A DNA stretch of 64,000 nucleotides from positions 181,745-245,744 of the forward strand of contig NZ_FOZX01000005.1 in NCBI RefSeq assembly GCF_900116135.1, written 5' to 3'. Positions 26,193-35,048 of this stretch are shown piece after piece. The first letter of the stretch is position 1, and every line of letters begins with the position of its first letter. The notes below the pieces were generated by a model that saw nothing but the letters and a program-made list of their open reading frames with translations, had not been told where the DNA came from and did not search any database. The translations under genes were made by a program, and so were the position numbers. The stretch is from Saccharopolyspora flava (GTDB lineage Bacteria > Actinomycetota > Actinomycetes > Mycobacteriales > Pseudonocardiaceae).

Positions 26193-27665
26193 TTATCTCT
26201 GCGCTTGCAGGGCTTCCTCGGTCGCGGCGGCGACCCCGTGGGTGGCGAGCACGTCGACGAACTCCGCGACCCGGGCCTGGAACTCGGTGTGCGCGGCCAG
26301 CTCGTCGCCGAGCAGACCGTCGCGCAGCGCCGCCGCCACGAACTCGCGGGTGCCGCCCGACTCGGCGTGCTTGGCCCGCAGGTCCTCGGCCGCCGGGTCG
26401 GCGATCGCCGTGGTGTGCTCGGTGGACTCCGGCGCGGTCGTGGCGCGCAGGTAGGCCGCCACCGACAGGGCCAGGTGCTGCGGCATCCGGCCCGCCGCCA
26501 GGTGGAACGCGGCCGGGACCGGGATCCGCTGGGCGAGCTTGGTCGAGCCGTCGGAGCCGACCTGGCGGGTCCGGTGCCCGAGCGCGCTGTTGCTCCAGCG
26601 GGTGAACAGCTGGGCCGAGTAGTCCTCGACGTCGATGTCGGCGGGCATCGTCAGCGTCGGCAGGTAGTCGGTGTGCATCACCTGCCGCGCGGCCTCGGCG
26701 ATGTGCGGGCGGGCGATGGATTCGGCGATGAGGTCGCAGCCCTCCAGCGCGCCCAGGTAGGCGATCAGCGAGTGGGTGCCGTTGAGCAGCCGCAGCTTCA
26801 TCAGCTCGTAGGGCTCGACGTCGTCGGTGAAGGTCACCCCGCCGTGCTCCCACGCGGGCCGGCCCGCGGCGAAGTGGTCCTCCAGCACCCACATGCTGAA
26901 CGGCTCGGCCGGGACCGGGGTTTCGTCGCGCAGCCCGAGGCGCTCGGCGACGGCGGCCCGGTAGGCGTCGGTGGTGGCGGGCACGATCCGGTCCACCATC
27001 CCGTTCGGGAAGCTCACCGAGTCCCGCAGGTAGGCCAGCAGGTCCTCGCGCTCGGGCGCGGGCAGCGCCTCGGCGAACTCGCGCACGAGGCGCCCGGTGA
27101 GATCGCCGTTGCCGGTGAGGTTGTCGCAGCTGAGGATCGCCACCGGCGCGGCGTGCGTGGCGGCGCGCCGCTGCAGCGCGCGGGCCAGCCTGCCGACGGT
27201 GGTGCGCGGCGTCCCGCCGTCGAGATCGGCCCGCACGCCCGGGTCGTCGAGGTCGAGCCGCTGGGTGCGCGGCGAGTAGCTGTAGCCCTTCTCGGTGACG
27301 GTGAGCGTGACGATCCGGGTCTCCTGCGCCGCCAGCGCGTCGAGCACGGCCTCGGGCTGCTGCGCGGCGACCAGCACGTCGCTGTGCACCGCGGGCACGC
27401 CGACCTCGGTGCGCTCGGGGGAGATCTCCACGACCCCGTAGCGCATGTCCTGCTCGCGCATCGCCTGCGCCACCGCCGCCGAGGAGTTCGCCACCCCGAC
27501 GATCGCCCACGGCCCCTCGGTGTGCTCCAGCGCGCGGGCGGTGTGCACGGCCTGGTGCGCCCGGTGGAAGTTGCCGAGTCCGAGGTGGACGATGCCCGGC
27601 GCGCCCAGCGAGCGGTGGTGCTGCAGGGCCGAGACGGGCGTGGTGGAGGCGGAAAGTCGTTGCAT
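26193..27665 (-). CDS. Mannitol dehydrogenase family protein (fructuronate reductase/mannitol 2-dehydrogenase type)
   Basis: A 490-residue polyol/sugar-acid dehydrogenase of the long-chain mannitol dehydrogenase family. The N-terminal NAD-binding part shows PGIVHLGLGNFHRAHQAV. The catalytic region has VSFPNGMVDRIVP and the K-x4-N-x2-H signature in LMKLRLLNGTHSLIAYLG. It interconverts a 2-ketose or ketouronate with the corresponding polyol or aldonate; fructuronate/mannonate and fructose/mannitol are the main options. It follows lacI after 30 bp and precedes the MHS transporter by 26 bp, forming a compact catabolic operon. Confidence 0.9.
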   Translation of the reverse strand: MQRLSASTTPVSALQHHRSLGAPGIVHLGLGNFHRAHQAVHTARALEHTEGPWAIVGVANSSAAVAQAMREQDMRYGVVEISPERTEVGVPAVHSDVLVAAQQPEAVLDALAAQETRIVTLTVTEKGYSYSPRTQRLDLDDPGVRADLDGGTPRTTVGRLARALQRRAATHAAPVAILSCDNLTGNGDLTGRLVREFAEALPAPEREDLLAYLRDSVSFPNGMVDRIVPATTDAYRAAVAERLGLRDETPVPAEPFSMWVLEDHFAAGRPAWEHGGVTFTDDVEPYELMKLRLLNGTHSLIAYLGALEGCDLIAESIARPHIAEAARQVMHTDYLPTLTMPADIDVEDYSAQLFTRWSNSALGHRTRQVGSDGSTKLAQRIPVPAAFHLAAGRMPQHLALSVAAYLRATTAPESTEHTTAIADPAAEDLRAKHAESGGTREFVAAALRDGLLGDELAAHTEFQARVAEFVDVLATHGVAAATEEALQAQR

Positions 27666-27695
27666 GGCGGACCAATCGGTGCGGAGGAGGGAAGA

Positions 27696-28673
27696 TCAGC
27701 GGGAGGCGGGAGCGGTGGAGTCGCGCACCACCAGCTGAGCGGGCAGCAGGTGCTTGCGCGGTGCCGGGCGGTTGCCGCCGAGGATCGCGCCGAGCAGCTC
27801 CACGCTCAGCGACCCGGCCTTGGACCAGGGGATGGAGATACTGGTCAGCGAGGGGCGCGAGACCTCGGTGAGCGCGACGTCGTCGATGCCGATGACGCTG
27901 AGCCCGTCGGGCACCTCCACGCCCAGCGCGCGGGCGCCCTTGATCACGCCGATGGCGACCAGGTCGTTGTGCGTGATCACCGCCGAGGCGCCGGTGGCCA
28001 GGACGCTGGCGGCCACGGCGGTGCCCGCCGCGACCGTCTCGGCCTGCCAGTCGAGCACCTCCAGCTCGATCCCGGCCTCGGCGGAGAGCTCCTGCACGAG
28101 CCGCACCCGGCGCGGGCTGGACCACGAGTGGTGCGAGCCGGAGACGAACGCGATCCGCCGGTGACCGAGCGCGGCGAGGTAGTCCACGGCCTGGCGCAGG
28201 CCGTCGCCGGCGTCGGCGAGCACGCAGTCCACGCCGTCGTGCTCCTGGTTGATCAGCACCGACGGCGTCGACCCGCACAGCTCGACGAGCTCGTCGGCGG
28301 GCAGTCGCGAGGAGCACAGCACGATCGCCTCGACCTGGCTGCGCAGGTGGGTGATCGCTTCCCGCTCGCGCTCCGGGTCGCGGTCGGTGTCGTGCAGCAC
28401 GAGGGTCTGCTTGCGCCGCCTGCCCTCGCCCTGGGCGGCCTTGACCAGCGTGCCGTAGACGGGGTTGGCGATGTCGGGCACCACCATCGCCACGGTGGAC
28501 CCGGCGGCCTGGCCCTCTGCGGGCTTGGCGCCCTGGTAACCCAGCTCCTGGGCGGCGGCGAGGACCTTGCGCAAGGTGTCGGCGCCGAGGCGCTGCGGGT
28601 CGCTGAACGCCCGCGACGCCGTGGACAGGGCGACGTCGGCTCGCTTCGCCACGTCGGTCAAGGTCGGCGCCAT
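27696..28673 (-). CDS. LacI-family transcriptional regulator
   Basis: A 325-residue repressor. The HTH is at the N-terminus (TLTDVAKRADVALSTASRAF, then hinge QELGYQGAKPAEG), followed by a periplasmic-binding-protein-like effector domain (VAMVVPDIANPVYGTLV, HNDLVAIGVIKGARALG, GIDDVALTEVSRPSLTSI). The start is ATG at 28673 with GGAGGGG upstream. It is first in the operon with the dehydrogenase and transporter, and a dyad (28724-28750) lies 51-77 bp upstream, suggesting autoregulation by the imported sugar acid. Confidence 0.93.
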   Translation of the reverse strand: MAPTLTDVAKRADVALSTASRAFSDPQRLGADTLRKVLAAAQELGYQGAKPAEGQAAGSTVAMVVPDIANPVYGTLVKAAQGEGRRRKQTLVLHDTDRDPEREREAITHLRSQVEAIVLCSSRLPADELVELCGSTPSVLINQEHDGVDCVLADAGDGLRQAVDYLAALGHRRIAFVSGSHHSWSSPRRVRLVQELSAEAGIELEVLDWQAETVAAGTAVAASVLATGASAVITHNDLVAIGVIKGARALGVEVPDGLSVIGIDDVALTEVSRPSLTSISIPWSKAGSLSVELLGAILGGNRPAPRKHLLPAQLVVRDSTAPASR

Positions 28674-28723
28674 CGCCCCTCCGCTCTCGCGCACCCCGGT
28701 CGGGCGACCGGGCAGAGCAGATC

Positions 28724-28750
28724 TTGACGAACCTTGCGCAAACTTGTCAA
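28724..28750. promoter_or_regulatory. Candidate LacI operator
   Basis: Outer arms TTGAC (28724-28728) and GTCAA (28746-28750) enclose the 8-bp palindrome TTGCGCAA (28734-28741). A central CG within an AT-flanked dyad is typical of LacI-family operators. It lies between lacI and the regulator gene ending at 28766. The stretch 28741-28760 is relatively A+T rich, as a promoter would be. Confidence 0.5.
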
Positions 28751-28765
28751 CTCGGTTGCCGGACG

Positions 28766-30055
28766 TTACTCCCGGGCCGAGCTGTCCAGGACGTCGCCGA
28801 GGCGGAGGCGGTAGAGGCGCGTGGGGCGGCCGCGACGCGTGGGCTGAGCGCTGCCCTCCGAGGTCACCAGCTCGGCGGTGCCCAGCTTCCGGATCAGCCG
28901 CCTGCCGCTCGGGTCGGTGATGCCCATCAGCGTCGCCAGCTCGCTGGGGGAGACCGCGCGGCCGTGCAGCTCGCGCTCCAGCGACACCAGCCGGGACAAC
29001 GTCGTCGGGCTCAACCCCACGTCGCGGGCGAGCCGCTCCAGCTGCGCGCTGTGATCGCGGTAGGCGAACTCGGCCCGTCGCCCGGAACCGCCGATCGGCC
29101 CGATGATCACCCCGCTGTCCTGGATGACGAACCCGCACGAGTACGGCTCGGCCTCGGCGCGCATCACCGCCCGCTCTGCCAGCGAGATCCCCTCCCGCAT
29201 CGACGGTCCCAGCCCGAACCCGGCCGCGATGCGCACGTTCATCTCGCGCTCGGCCTGGTGCAGCGCCGGAACCACCTGCCAGTCCGCGGTCGCGCGCTCG
29301 AACAGCGCCTTGTGCCCGAACACCACCAGCCCGCGCCGGCCCCGGTTCTCCACCCAGGACCCCGCCAACTGCGGGTCCTGCAGCAGGAACTCGCGCAGAC
29401 CCGCCCGCGCGCGCTCGACCTCGTCACCGTCGCGGACCTGGAAAACCCCTGCGGCGACACGACAATCCTCGGCCTGCTCGGTCCGGACCCGCAGCGCCAG
29501 CTCCTGCAGCCGGGTTCCCACCGACGACGCGGGCAGCTCCACCTCGACCACCGGCGCCTCGGCGCGCAGCGCGTCGGCGACCCGGCGGCGCGGGGTCAGC
29601 ACCACCCCGCCGTTGCGCAACGCCTCCCGGTGGTGGGCCACGATCTCCTCGGGCGGCTGGCCCGGTGCGTAGGGCAGCGCCGAGTGGCGCACCCCGAGCG
29701 AGGTCGCGATCTCCTGGATCACGTGGTGGTCGAAGCTGTCGATGCACGCCCGCCGGTGCTCGGGGAACTCGCCGCGCATCCGCGCCACCGCCAGCGCCAG
29801 CTCCAGCGGTCCCGGCCGCACCACCGCCACCGGCATCCGGTCGGGGACCTGATCGCGGACGACGTCGTAGGTGTCCGGACCGATCAGCAGACCGTCCGCA
29901 CCGGGCGAGGACAGCAGCTCCCGCAACCTGTCCGCGGCCTCCTCGGGTGCATCGTGGACACCCCAGCGCACCGCGATGCCGGTCAGGGTGCTCGCGGCCT
30001 GGCGGAAGACCTCCTGGCGACGCGCGTGCACCAGCACGCCGATCACCACGCTCAT
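28766..30055 (-). CDS. Multi-domain transcriptional regulator (PrpR-N-like sensor, degenerate GGDEF-like domain, winged HTH)
   Basis: A 429-residue protein. Residues about 1-200 resemble a PrpR_N-type sensor (GLLIGPDTYDVVRDQVPDR, IGVLVHARRQ). Residues about 215-320 have the layout of a nucleotidyl-cyclase/GGDEF fold with no active-site motif (RRGLVVFGHKALFERA, AAGFGLGPSMREGISLAERA). The C-terminus holds a winged helix (LGLSP-type segment GLSPTTLSRLVSLER and SELATLMGITDPSGRRLIRK). I infer a one-component regulator that senses a small molecule. No kinase or receiver is present. The start at 30055 is chosen by fold; a clear ribosome site was not found. Confidence 0.65.
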   Translation of the reverse strand: MSVVIGVLVHARRQEVFRQAASTLTGIAVRWGVHDAPEEAADRLRELLSSPGADGLLIGPDTYDVVRDQVPDRMPVAVVRPGPLELALAVARMRGEFPEHRRACIDSFDHHVIQEIATSLGVRHSALPYAPGQPPEEIVAHHREALRNGGVVLTPRRRVADALRAEAPVVEVELPASSVGTRLQELALRVRTEQAEDCRVAAGVFQVRDGDEVERARAGLREFLLQDPQLAGSWVENRGRRGLVVFGHKALFERATADWQVVPALHQAEREMNVRIAAGFGLGPSMREGISLAERAVMRAEAEPYSCGFVIQDSGVIIGPIGGSGRRAEFAYRDHSAQLERLARDVGLSPTTLSRLVSLERELHGRAVSPSELATLMGITDPSGRRLIRKLGTAELVTSEGSAQPTRRGRPTRLYRLRLGDVLDSSARE

Positions 30056-30169
30056 GTCGCCACCCGGATTCGGTTCGCCGACGAAACTTCACCAGGATTG
30101 CGCGAACCGGGGACGCGGTCAACGTGCTCACGGGCAGATGTGGCGATCAACCGATTCGCCGCGCCCGGC

Positions 30170-30658
30170 TCAATCGGTGACGATGCGGATCCGGTCGGCG
30201 TGATCCAGCCGGTAGCCGACGCCGCGGACCGTGGTGATGAGGTCGAGCTCGGGTCCGAGCTTGGTGCGGATGCGGCGGACGTGGACGTCGACCGTGCGGG
30301 TGCGGGGTTCGCTGGCGAAGTCCCACACCGCCGCCAGCAGCGTGTTGCGGTGGTGCACCCGGCCGGGATTGCGCGCCAGGAACAGCAGCAGGTCGAACTC
30401 CAGGCGGGTGAAGCGGATGTGGGTGCCGTCCGGGCGCACGATCTGCCTGGCGGCCACCAGGATTCGCAGCTTCGGCGGCGGTGCGGGCGCGGTGTCCACG
30501 ATGGACTGAACGGGGATCGAGCCGCGCACCTCGGCGTTGCGGTTGAGGATGCTCTCGAGCAGCCCCAGGTCCTCGCGGGTGATCACGAATCGGGCGTTGA
30601 CCTCGACCAGCTCGGCGTGCTCGGGGGCGAAGTCCGCTGCTGTCGGTTCCAGCGTCAT
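30170..30658 (-). CDS. OmpR/PhoB-type winged-helix regulator lacking a receiver domain
   Basis: A 162-residue protein. Residues about 70-155 form a complete Trans_reg_C winged helix (FTRLEFDLLLFLARNPGRVH, TRTVDVHVRRIRTKLGPEL, TTVRGVGYRLD). The N-terminal 65 residues have no phospho-acceptor Asp motif and look like a short acidic dimerisation region. The ATG at 30658 has GGAGAA upstream. It is a stand-alone DNA-binding protein, controlled by abundance or by an unknown ligand rather than phosphorylation. It diverges from nothing obvious and precedes the PrpR-like regulator on the same strand by 114 bp. Confidence 0.82.
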   Translation of the reverse strand: MTLEPTAADFAPEHAELVEVNARFVITREDLGLLESILNRNAEVRGSIPVQSIVDTAPAPPPKLRILVAARQIVRPDGTHIRFTRLEFDLLLFLARNPGRVHHRNTLLAAVWDFASEPRTRTVDVHVRRIRTKLGPELDLITTVRGVGYRLDHADRIRIVTD

Positions 30659-30855
30659 GGCACGTTTCTCCATCGCTGCGGGGTGTGAACGGGCGGGAGC
30701 GGCAGAGCTCAACCGCGCGGACACGCCGCCGAGGCGACCCGCAGCAGGTCGATGTGCGCACGCTGCACCAGCAGCGGTCCCGTGGCCATGCCACAAGATG
30801 GAAGCAGGTCCCACAGCCGTGGTCAAAGTGCGTCCGACAGGTGGGAACGCTCAGG

Positions 30856-31356
30856 TCAGCGGCGGAACCGGTTCCGGAACCAGCGTCGGCGCTCGCGGCG
30901 AGGAGGCTCCGGAGCCGGCTCGGGGGCGGGTTCCGGTGCTTGCGGTGCCGCGGCCGCCCGGTCGGCCCGCCAGCGCGCCACCACGGCCTCGACGTCGACC
31001 GGGGCCACCGCCACCCGCGGCCCCTCCGGGAAGCGCAGGTGCTCCACGATCCGCCGGTTGAGCTCGGCGGCCAGGTCGCGCACCGACCGCTCGTCGGTCA
31101 GCTCCGCCGCCGTCGCGGGCAACCGCTCGACCTCGCGGCGCAACCGCAGGGGAGTGGGCAGCAACGCGTCCCCGGACAGCCCCTCGCGGCGGATCTGCTC
31201 CTTGACCCACCACTGCTCGTCCAGCGGCGCACCGGCACCGGGCAGCGGCTTGCCCGCACCGGGCAGGTCGTCGAACTCGCCGCGCTCCTGGGCGGTGCGG
31301 ATCTGCCGGTCCACCCACGACTCGAACGTGACGCCGGGAGGCTTGCGCTCGCTCAT
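30856..31356 (-). CDS. DUF1992 (DnaJ-homologue subfamily C member 28-like) protein
   Basis: A 166-residue protein with the DUF1992 core: SERKPPGVTFESWVDRQIRT, QERGEFDDLPGAGKPLPG and a WWVKEQIRREGLS segment. A charged Pro/Glu/Ala tail ends in RRERRRWFRNRFRR, which could bind nucleic acid or membrane. The function of bacterial DUF1992 proteins is unknown. The ATG at 31356 gives the family-like N-terminus; an ATG at 31365 would add MAV. It shares its direction with the DinB-like gene 50 bp upstream. Confidence 0.82.
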   Translation of the reverse strand: MSERKPPGVTFESWVDRQIRTAQERGEFDDLPGAGKPLPGAGAPLDEQWWVKEQIRREGLSGDALLPTPLRLRREVERLPATAAELTDERSVRDLAAELNRRIVEHLRFPEGPRVAVAPVDVEAVVARWRADRAAAAPQAPEPAPEPAPEPPRRERRRWFRNRFRR

Positions 31357-31405
31357 GACCGCCATTGTCCTGCACCGACGCCGGTGAGCGCCACGATCGG
31401 GACGG

Positions 31406-31915
31406 TCAGGCGGTGCGGAGCAGGAAGCCGTTGAGCAGCGCCGCCTGCCCGGCGTGCTGCAGGTCGTCGGCGATGACGCTTACCAGCCGCACGCCCAGCG
31501 TCACCGGCGGCGACCAGCTCGCGTCGATGACCTCGTCCAGCTCGGCGTCGTCGAGCCCGGCGACGAAGCGCAGCGTCTGCTCGTGCACCGCGTCGTAGTA
31601 GCCGGTCAGCAGCTCACCGGAGGCGCGCACCGACGCCACCTGCTCGGTGTCGTGGCCGTAACCGGTGTCCTCCTCGTCCAGCGGCAGCGCGAACCGCGCC
31701 GCCCAGTTCTGCGCCAGCCACACCTGCTCGGTCTCGGCGACGTCGGCGATGTGGTCGTCCTGCACGCGCGCGAGGTGCCACAGCAGCCAGGCGATCGAGT
31801 TCGCCCCGTCGTCGATCCGGTGCGCCAGCTGCTCCTCGTCGAGCCCGGCGACCGCCTCGTGCACCGCCTCCTGAACCCTGCTGAACGCATCGACAAGCAC
31901 ATCGGCGCTGGTCAT
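31406..31915 (-). CDS. DinB-superfamily protein (mycothiol-transferase type, DUF664)
   Basis: A 169-residue four-helix-bundle protein of the DinB/DUF664 superfamily. The three expected metal-site histidines are plausible in IAWLLWHLARVQDDHIAD and VIADDLQHAGQAALL. In actinobacteria several members are metal-dependent thiol-S-transferases using mycothiol; the sequence alone does not prove that role. The ATG at 31915 has GAGGAG nine bases upstream. It lies between DUF1992 and ribonuclease Z on the same strand. Confidence 0.82.
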   Translation of the reverse strand: MTSADVLVDAFSRVQEAVHEAVAGLDEEQLAHRIDDGANSIAWLLWHLARVQDDHIADVAETEQVWLAQNWAARFALPLDEEDTGYGHDTEQVASVRASGELLTGYYDAVHEQTLRFVAGLDDAELDEVIDASWSPPVTLGVRLVSVIADDLQHAGQAALLNGFLLRTA

Positions 31916-32016
31916 CGCAGAACTGCTCCTCACATCCGGACGCACACGCTGCTGCCGCCACGGTACGGCGCATCCCCGGACGCGGCAGCGCTTTTCGGCC
32001 CCGGTGTGTTGGGCGC

Positions 32017-32940
32017 TCACCGGCGCGGCGGCACCGGAACCCGGTCGAGGTCGGAGGCCATTACGATCCTCCCGTCGAAGACCGCCGCGGCCTCCTCGTG
32101 GAAGCGGCGCGGGTCCGGGTAGCGCTGCGAGAAGTGGGTCAGCACCAGGCAGCGCACCCCGCACTCGGCGGCGACCCGGCCCGCCTGGGCGGCGGTGAGG
32201 TGCCGGTAGCGCTCGGCCAGCGCGGCGTCGGCGTCGAGGAACGTCGACTCGATCACCAGCATGTCCGCCCGCTCGGCCAGCTCGAACACCCCGTCGCAGA
32301 GCCGCGTGTCCATCACGAACGCGAACCGCTGGCCGGGCCGCGCGCGGCTGACCTCGGACAGCTCCACCACCCGGTCTCCGACCCGCACCGAGCCCTCCTC
32401 CTGCAGCCGGCCGATGTCCGGCCCGCGCACCCCGAGCTCGGCCAGCCGCTCGGGCAGCATCCGGCGGCCGTCGGGTTCCTCCAGCCGGTAGCCGAAGGCC
32501 TCGATCCGGTGGTCCAGCCGCACCGCCCGCAACGTCCCGAACGAGCCGCGCGCGACCTCCCCGTCCCGGGTGATCGGGTGCTCGTCGAGCCGCACCGCGT
32601 CGTCGTAGGCCGAGGCGTAGCGCAGGTTCTGGAAGAACTTCGCCCCCGACGCCGGGTAGTGCGCGTGCACCGCGCCGCGCACCCGGTCGCTGGACATCCG
32701 GTGGATCACCCCGGGCACGCCCAGGCAGTGATCGCCGTGGAAGTGCGTCAGGCACAGGTGGTCCACGTCGTTGGCGCTGACCCCGGCGAAGGTCATCTGC
32801 CGCTGCGTGCCCTCGCCCGGGTCGAACAGCAGCCCGGTCCCGTCCCAGCGCAGCAGGTAGCCGTTGTGGTTGCGGGTGCGGGTCGGAGCCTGGCTGGCTG
32901 TGCCGAGCACGACGAGTTCCCGGTTGGACACGCCGGTCAC
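32017..32940 (-). CDS. rnz: Ribonuclease Z
   Basis: A 307-residue metallo-beta-lactamase-fold endonuclease that trims tRNA 3' ends. Metal-binding motif HxHxDH is intact in [16 protein letters not shown]. The tRNase Z features follow: [17 protein letters not shown] near the start, [18 protein letters not shown], and the late [17 protein letters not shown]. The GTG at 32940 is taken as start (GTG at 32931 is also possible). It is the only gene in its neighbourhood with an essential RNA-processing role. Confidence 0.92.
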   Translation of the reverse strand: MTGVSNRELVVLGTASQAPTRTRNHNGYLLRWDGTGLLFDPGEGTQRQMTFAGVSANDVDHLCLTHFHGDHCLGVPGVIHRMSSDRVRGAVHAHYPASGAKFFQNLRYASAYDDAVRLDEHPITRDGEVARGSFGTLRAVRLDHRIEAFGYRLEEPDGRRMLPERLAELGVRGPDIGRLQEEGSVRVGDRVVELSEVSRARPGQRFAFVMDTRLCDGVFELAERADMLVIESTFLDADAALAERYRHLTAAQAGRVAAECGVRCLVLTHFSQRYPDPRRFHEEAAAVFDGRIVMASDLDRVPVPPRR

Positions 32941-32974
32941 CCTATGCCGCCCCGGCGTCCGCGCGGGCCGGCCC

Positions 32975-34651
32975 TCACGCCTCGGGAGGCCCGGATCGGG
33001 AGGAGTTCACCTCGGATTCCTCGTCGCGTTCCCGCCCCGTGGCACCGCTGCCCGATGGGGGAGTCTCGGACGCCGCGCGCTCCAGGGCGGCCGTCTCCTC
33101 CGGCGGGTCGGGGCGCAGCAGGCTGCCGGGAACCGAATGCCCGGACGCGCCCAGCTTGTTCATCTTCTTGGGCACCGGAGCGCCCTGGTAGTCCAGGGGT
33201 TCGGGATGCCCGTGCGCGTCGACCGGGCCCAGCGGCTGGTGGACCTCGATGAACTCGCCGTGCGGCAACCGCTTGACGATGCCGGTCTCCACGCCGTGCT
33301 CGAGCACCTCCCGGTCGCTGCGCTGCAACCCCAGGCAGATCCGGTAGGTGAGGTAGTAGGCCAGCGGCGGCACCACCAGCACCCCGACGCGCCCGGCCCA
33401 GGTCATCATGTTCAGCGACAGCCCGAACACGAACGCGACGATGTCGTTCATCCCGGAGATCAGCACGACCACGAAGAACCCGATCGCCATCACGCCGAGC
33501 GAGGTGCGCACCGGGTTGTCGCGCGGCCGCTGCAGCAGGTTGTGGTGCGCCTCGTCGCCGCTGAGCTTGCGCTCCAGCATCGGGTAGATCGCGGCGATGG
33601 TGAACACCAGCCCCATGCCCAGGATCAGCGGGAAGAACGGGGCGCCGATGGTGAACGGCCCCAGGTAGAGCTCCCACGGCGGCCACAACCGGCCCATCCC
33701 GTCGGTCCACATCATGTACCAGTCGGGCTGGGACGCCGAGGAGACCTGCGAGGCGACGTAGGGCCCGAAGTTCCAGATCGAGTTGATCTGGAAGATGCCG
33801 CTCATGATCGCCAGCACGCCCGTGACGATGAGGAAGAACCCGGTGGCCTTGACCGCGAACACCGGCATGATCCGCACCCCGACCACGTTGGACTCGGTGC
33901 GCTGCGGACCCGGGTACTGGGTGTGCTTCTGGTACCAGACGATCGCCAGGTGCGCGGCCACCAGCGCCAGGATGATGCCCGGCAGCAGGAACACGTGGAA
34001 CAGGTAGAAGCGCGGGATGATCTCGGTGCCGGGGAACTCCGAGCCGAACAGCAGCCAGTGCAGCCAGGTCCCGATGACCGGGATGGACAGCAGGATGCCG
34101 GAGGCGATGCGGAGGCCGGTGCCGGAGAGCAGGTCGTCGGGCAGCGAGTAGCCGATGAAGCCCTCGAACATGCCCAGCACGAACAGGCCGACGCCGATGA
34201 GCCAGTTCGTCTCGCGCGGTCTGCGGAACGCTCCGGTGAAGAAGATCCGGAACATGTGCGCGACGATCGCGGCCATGAAGATCAGCGCCGCCCAGTGGTG
34301 CAGCTGGCGCGCGAACAACCCGCCGCGGACCTCGAAGGAGATGTCGAGGGTGCTCTCGAACGCCCGCGACATCTCCACGCCGCGCAGGTTGGTGAACCGG
34401 CCGTCGTAGGTGACCTCGGCCATCGACGGGTCGAAGAAGAACGCCAGGTAGGTGCCGGTGAGCAGCAGCACGATGAAGCTGTAGAGGGCGATCTCGCCGA
34501 GCAGGAAACCCCAGTTGGTGGGGAAGACCTTGTTCAGCTGCCGCCGGATGCCGGGAGCAGCGCGGAATCGCTTGTCCAGCTCGTCGGCGCCGCGGGCGGC
34601 CGAGCGGGACAGGCCGCTCTCGGGTTTTGTGGGCTGCGTCAGCTTGCTCAT
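32975..34651 (-). CDS. qcrB: Cytochrome bc1 complex cytochrome b subunit QcrB (solitary copy)
   Basis: A 558-residue membrane subunit of the quinol:cytochrome c reductase. Haem-ligand histidine pairs are in [20 protein letters not shown] and [20 protein letters not shown]. The quinol-site PEWY motif appears as [12 protein letters not shown], the actinobacterial variant. The C-terminal extension (about 120 residues) is hydrophilic and Pro/Ser/Glu-rich. The start is ATG at 34651. Neither qcrC nor the Rieske gene qcrA is adjacent, and no cytochrome oxidase subunit genes are nearby, so this is probably a second, unlinked copy. Confidence 0.92.
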   Translation of the reverse strand: MSKLTQPTKPESGLSRSAARGADELDKRFRAAPGIRRQLNKVFPTNWGFLLGEIALYSFIVLLLTGTYLAFFFDPSMAEVTYDGRFTNLRGVEMSRAFESTLDISFEVRGGLFARQLHHWAALIFMAAIVAHMFRIFFTGAFRRPRETNWLIGVGLFVLGMFEGFIGYSLPDDLLSGTGLRIASGILLSIPVIGTWLHWLLFGSEFPGTEIIPRFYLFHVFLLPGIILALVAAHLAIVWYQKHTQYPGPQRTESNVVGVRIMPVFAVKATGFFLIVTGVLAIMSGIFQINSIWNFGPYVASQVSSASQPDWYMMWTDGMGRLWPPWELYLGPFTIGAPFFPLILGMGLVFTIAAIYPMLERKLSGDEAHHNLLQRPRDNPVRTSLGVMAIGFFVVVLISGMNDIVAFVFGLSLNMMTWAGRVGVLVVPPLAYYLTYRICLGLQRSDREVLEHGVETGIVKRLPHGEFIEVHQPLGPVDAHGHPEPLDYQGAPVPKKMNKLGASGHSVPGSLLRPDPPEETAALERAASETPPSGSGATGRERDEESEVNSSRSGPPEA

Positions 34652-34733
34652 GTCGACTCCAGGCGGGCCGGAATGCGCGACATCGCCGAACCAGATTACT
34701 GCGTTCGGCGCCGCTGAGCAGCTGCTCTTCGGC

Positions 34734-34919
34734 CTACTTGGCGTGGAAGAGCGTCTGGAAGAACGTCGTGAGCGCGCTGATGACGGTGGTCAGCGCGGCG
34801 ATGACGGTGGTGAAGGCGTCGCGGACGGTCTGCGCCGCCGTGACGGGGTCGCGGACCAGCAGTGAGCCGCAGACCAGCACCACGACGATCACGATCACGG
34901 TCACGGCTTTGCGGTTCAT
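34734..34919 (-). CDS. Small single-pass membrane protein, 61 residues
   Basis: It begins with a basic pair and a hydrophobic segment ([17 protein letters not shown]), then a short linker and a repeated amphipathic stretch [20 protein letters not shown] (two TTVI[AS]AL units) before a FHAK end. No family is recognised. The ATG at 34919 is preceded by GGAGG about ten bases upstream. It sits 82 bp upstream of qcrB on the same strand, so the two may be co-transcribed. Size and periodicity suggest a membrane-bound coiled segment. Confidence 0.6.
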   Translation of the reverse strand: MNRKAVTVIVIVVVLVCGSLLVRDPVTAAQTVRDAFTTVIAALTTVISALTTFFQTLFHAK

Positions 34920-35010
34920 GCGAGATCAGCCTCCGTCGGTCCGCCCGGCGCCGGAGGCACCCTACCTCGCGCAGCCGCCCCAGCCGTCACACGACGGGGG
35001 CATGCGTGTC

Positions 35011-35039
35011 GCGTGCCGCGGCGCAGCGCCGCGGCACGC
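35011..35039 (-). terminator. Hairpin after the YceI gene
   Basis: A 14-bp perfect stem GCGTGCCGCGGCGC around a single central A, 9 bp beyond the stop of the leftward yceI-like gene. It would fold with a small effective loop and block transcription towards the 61-residue gene. Confidence 0.75.
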
Positions 35040-35048
35040 GCGCAGGGG

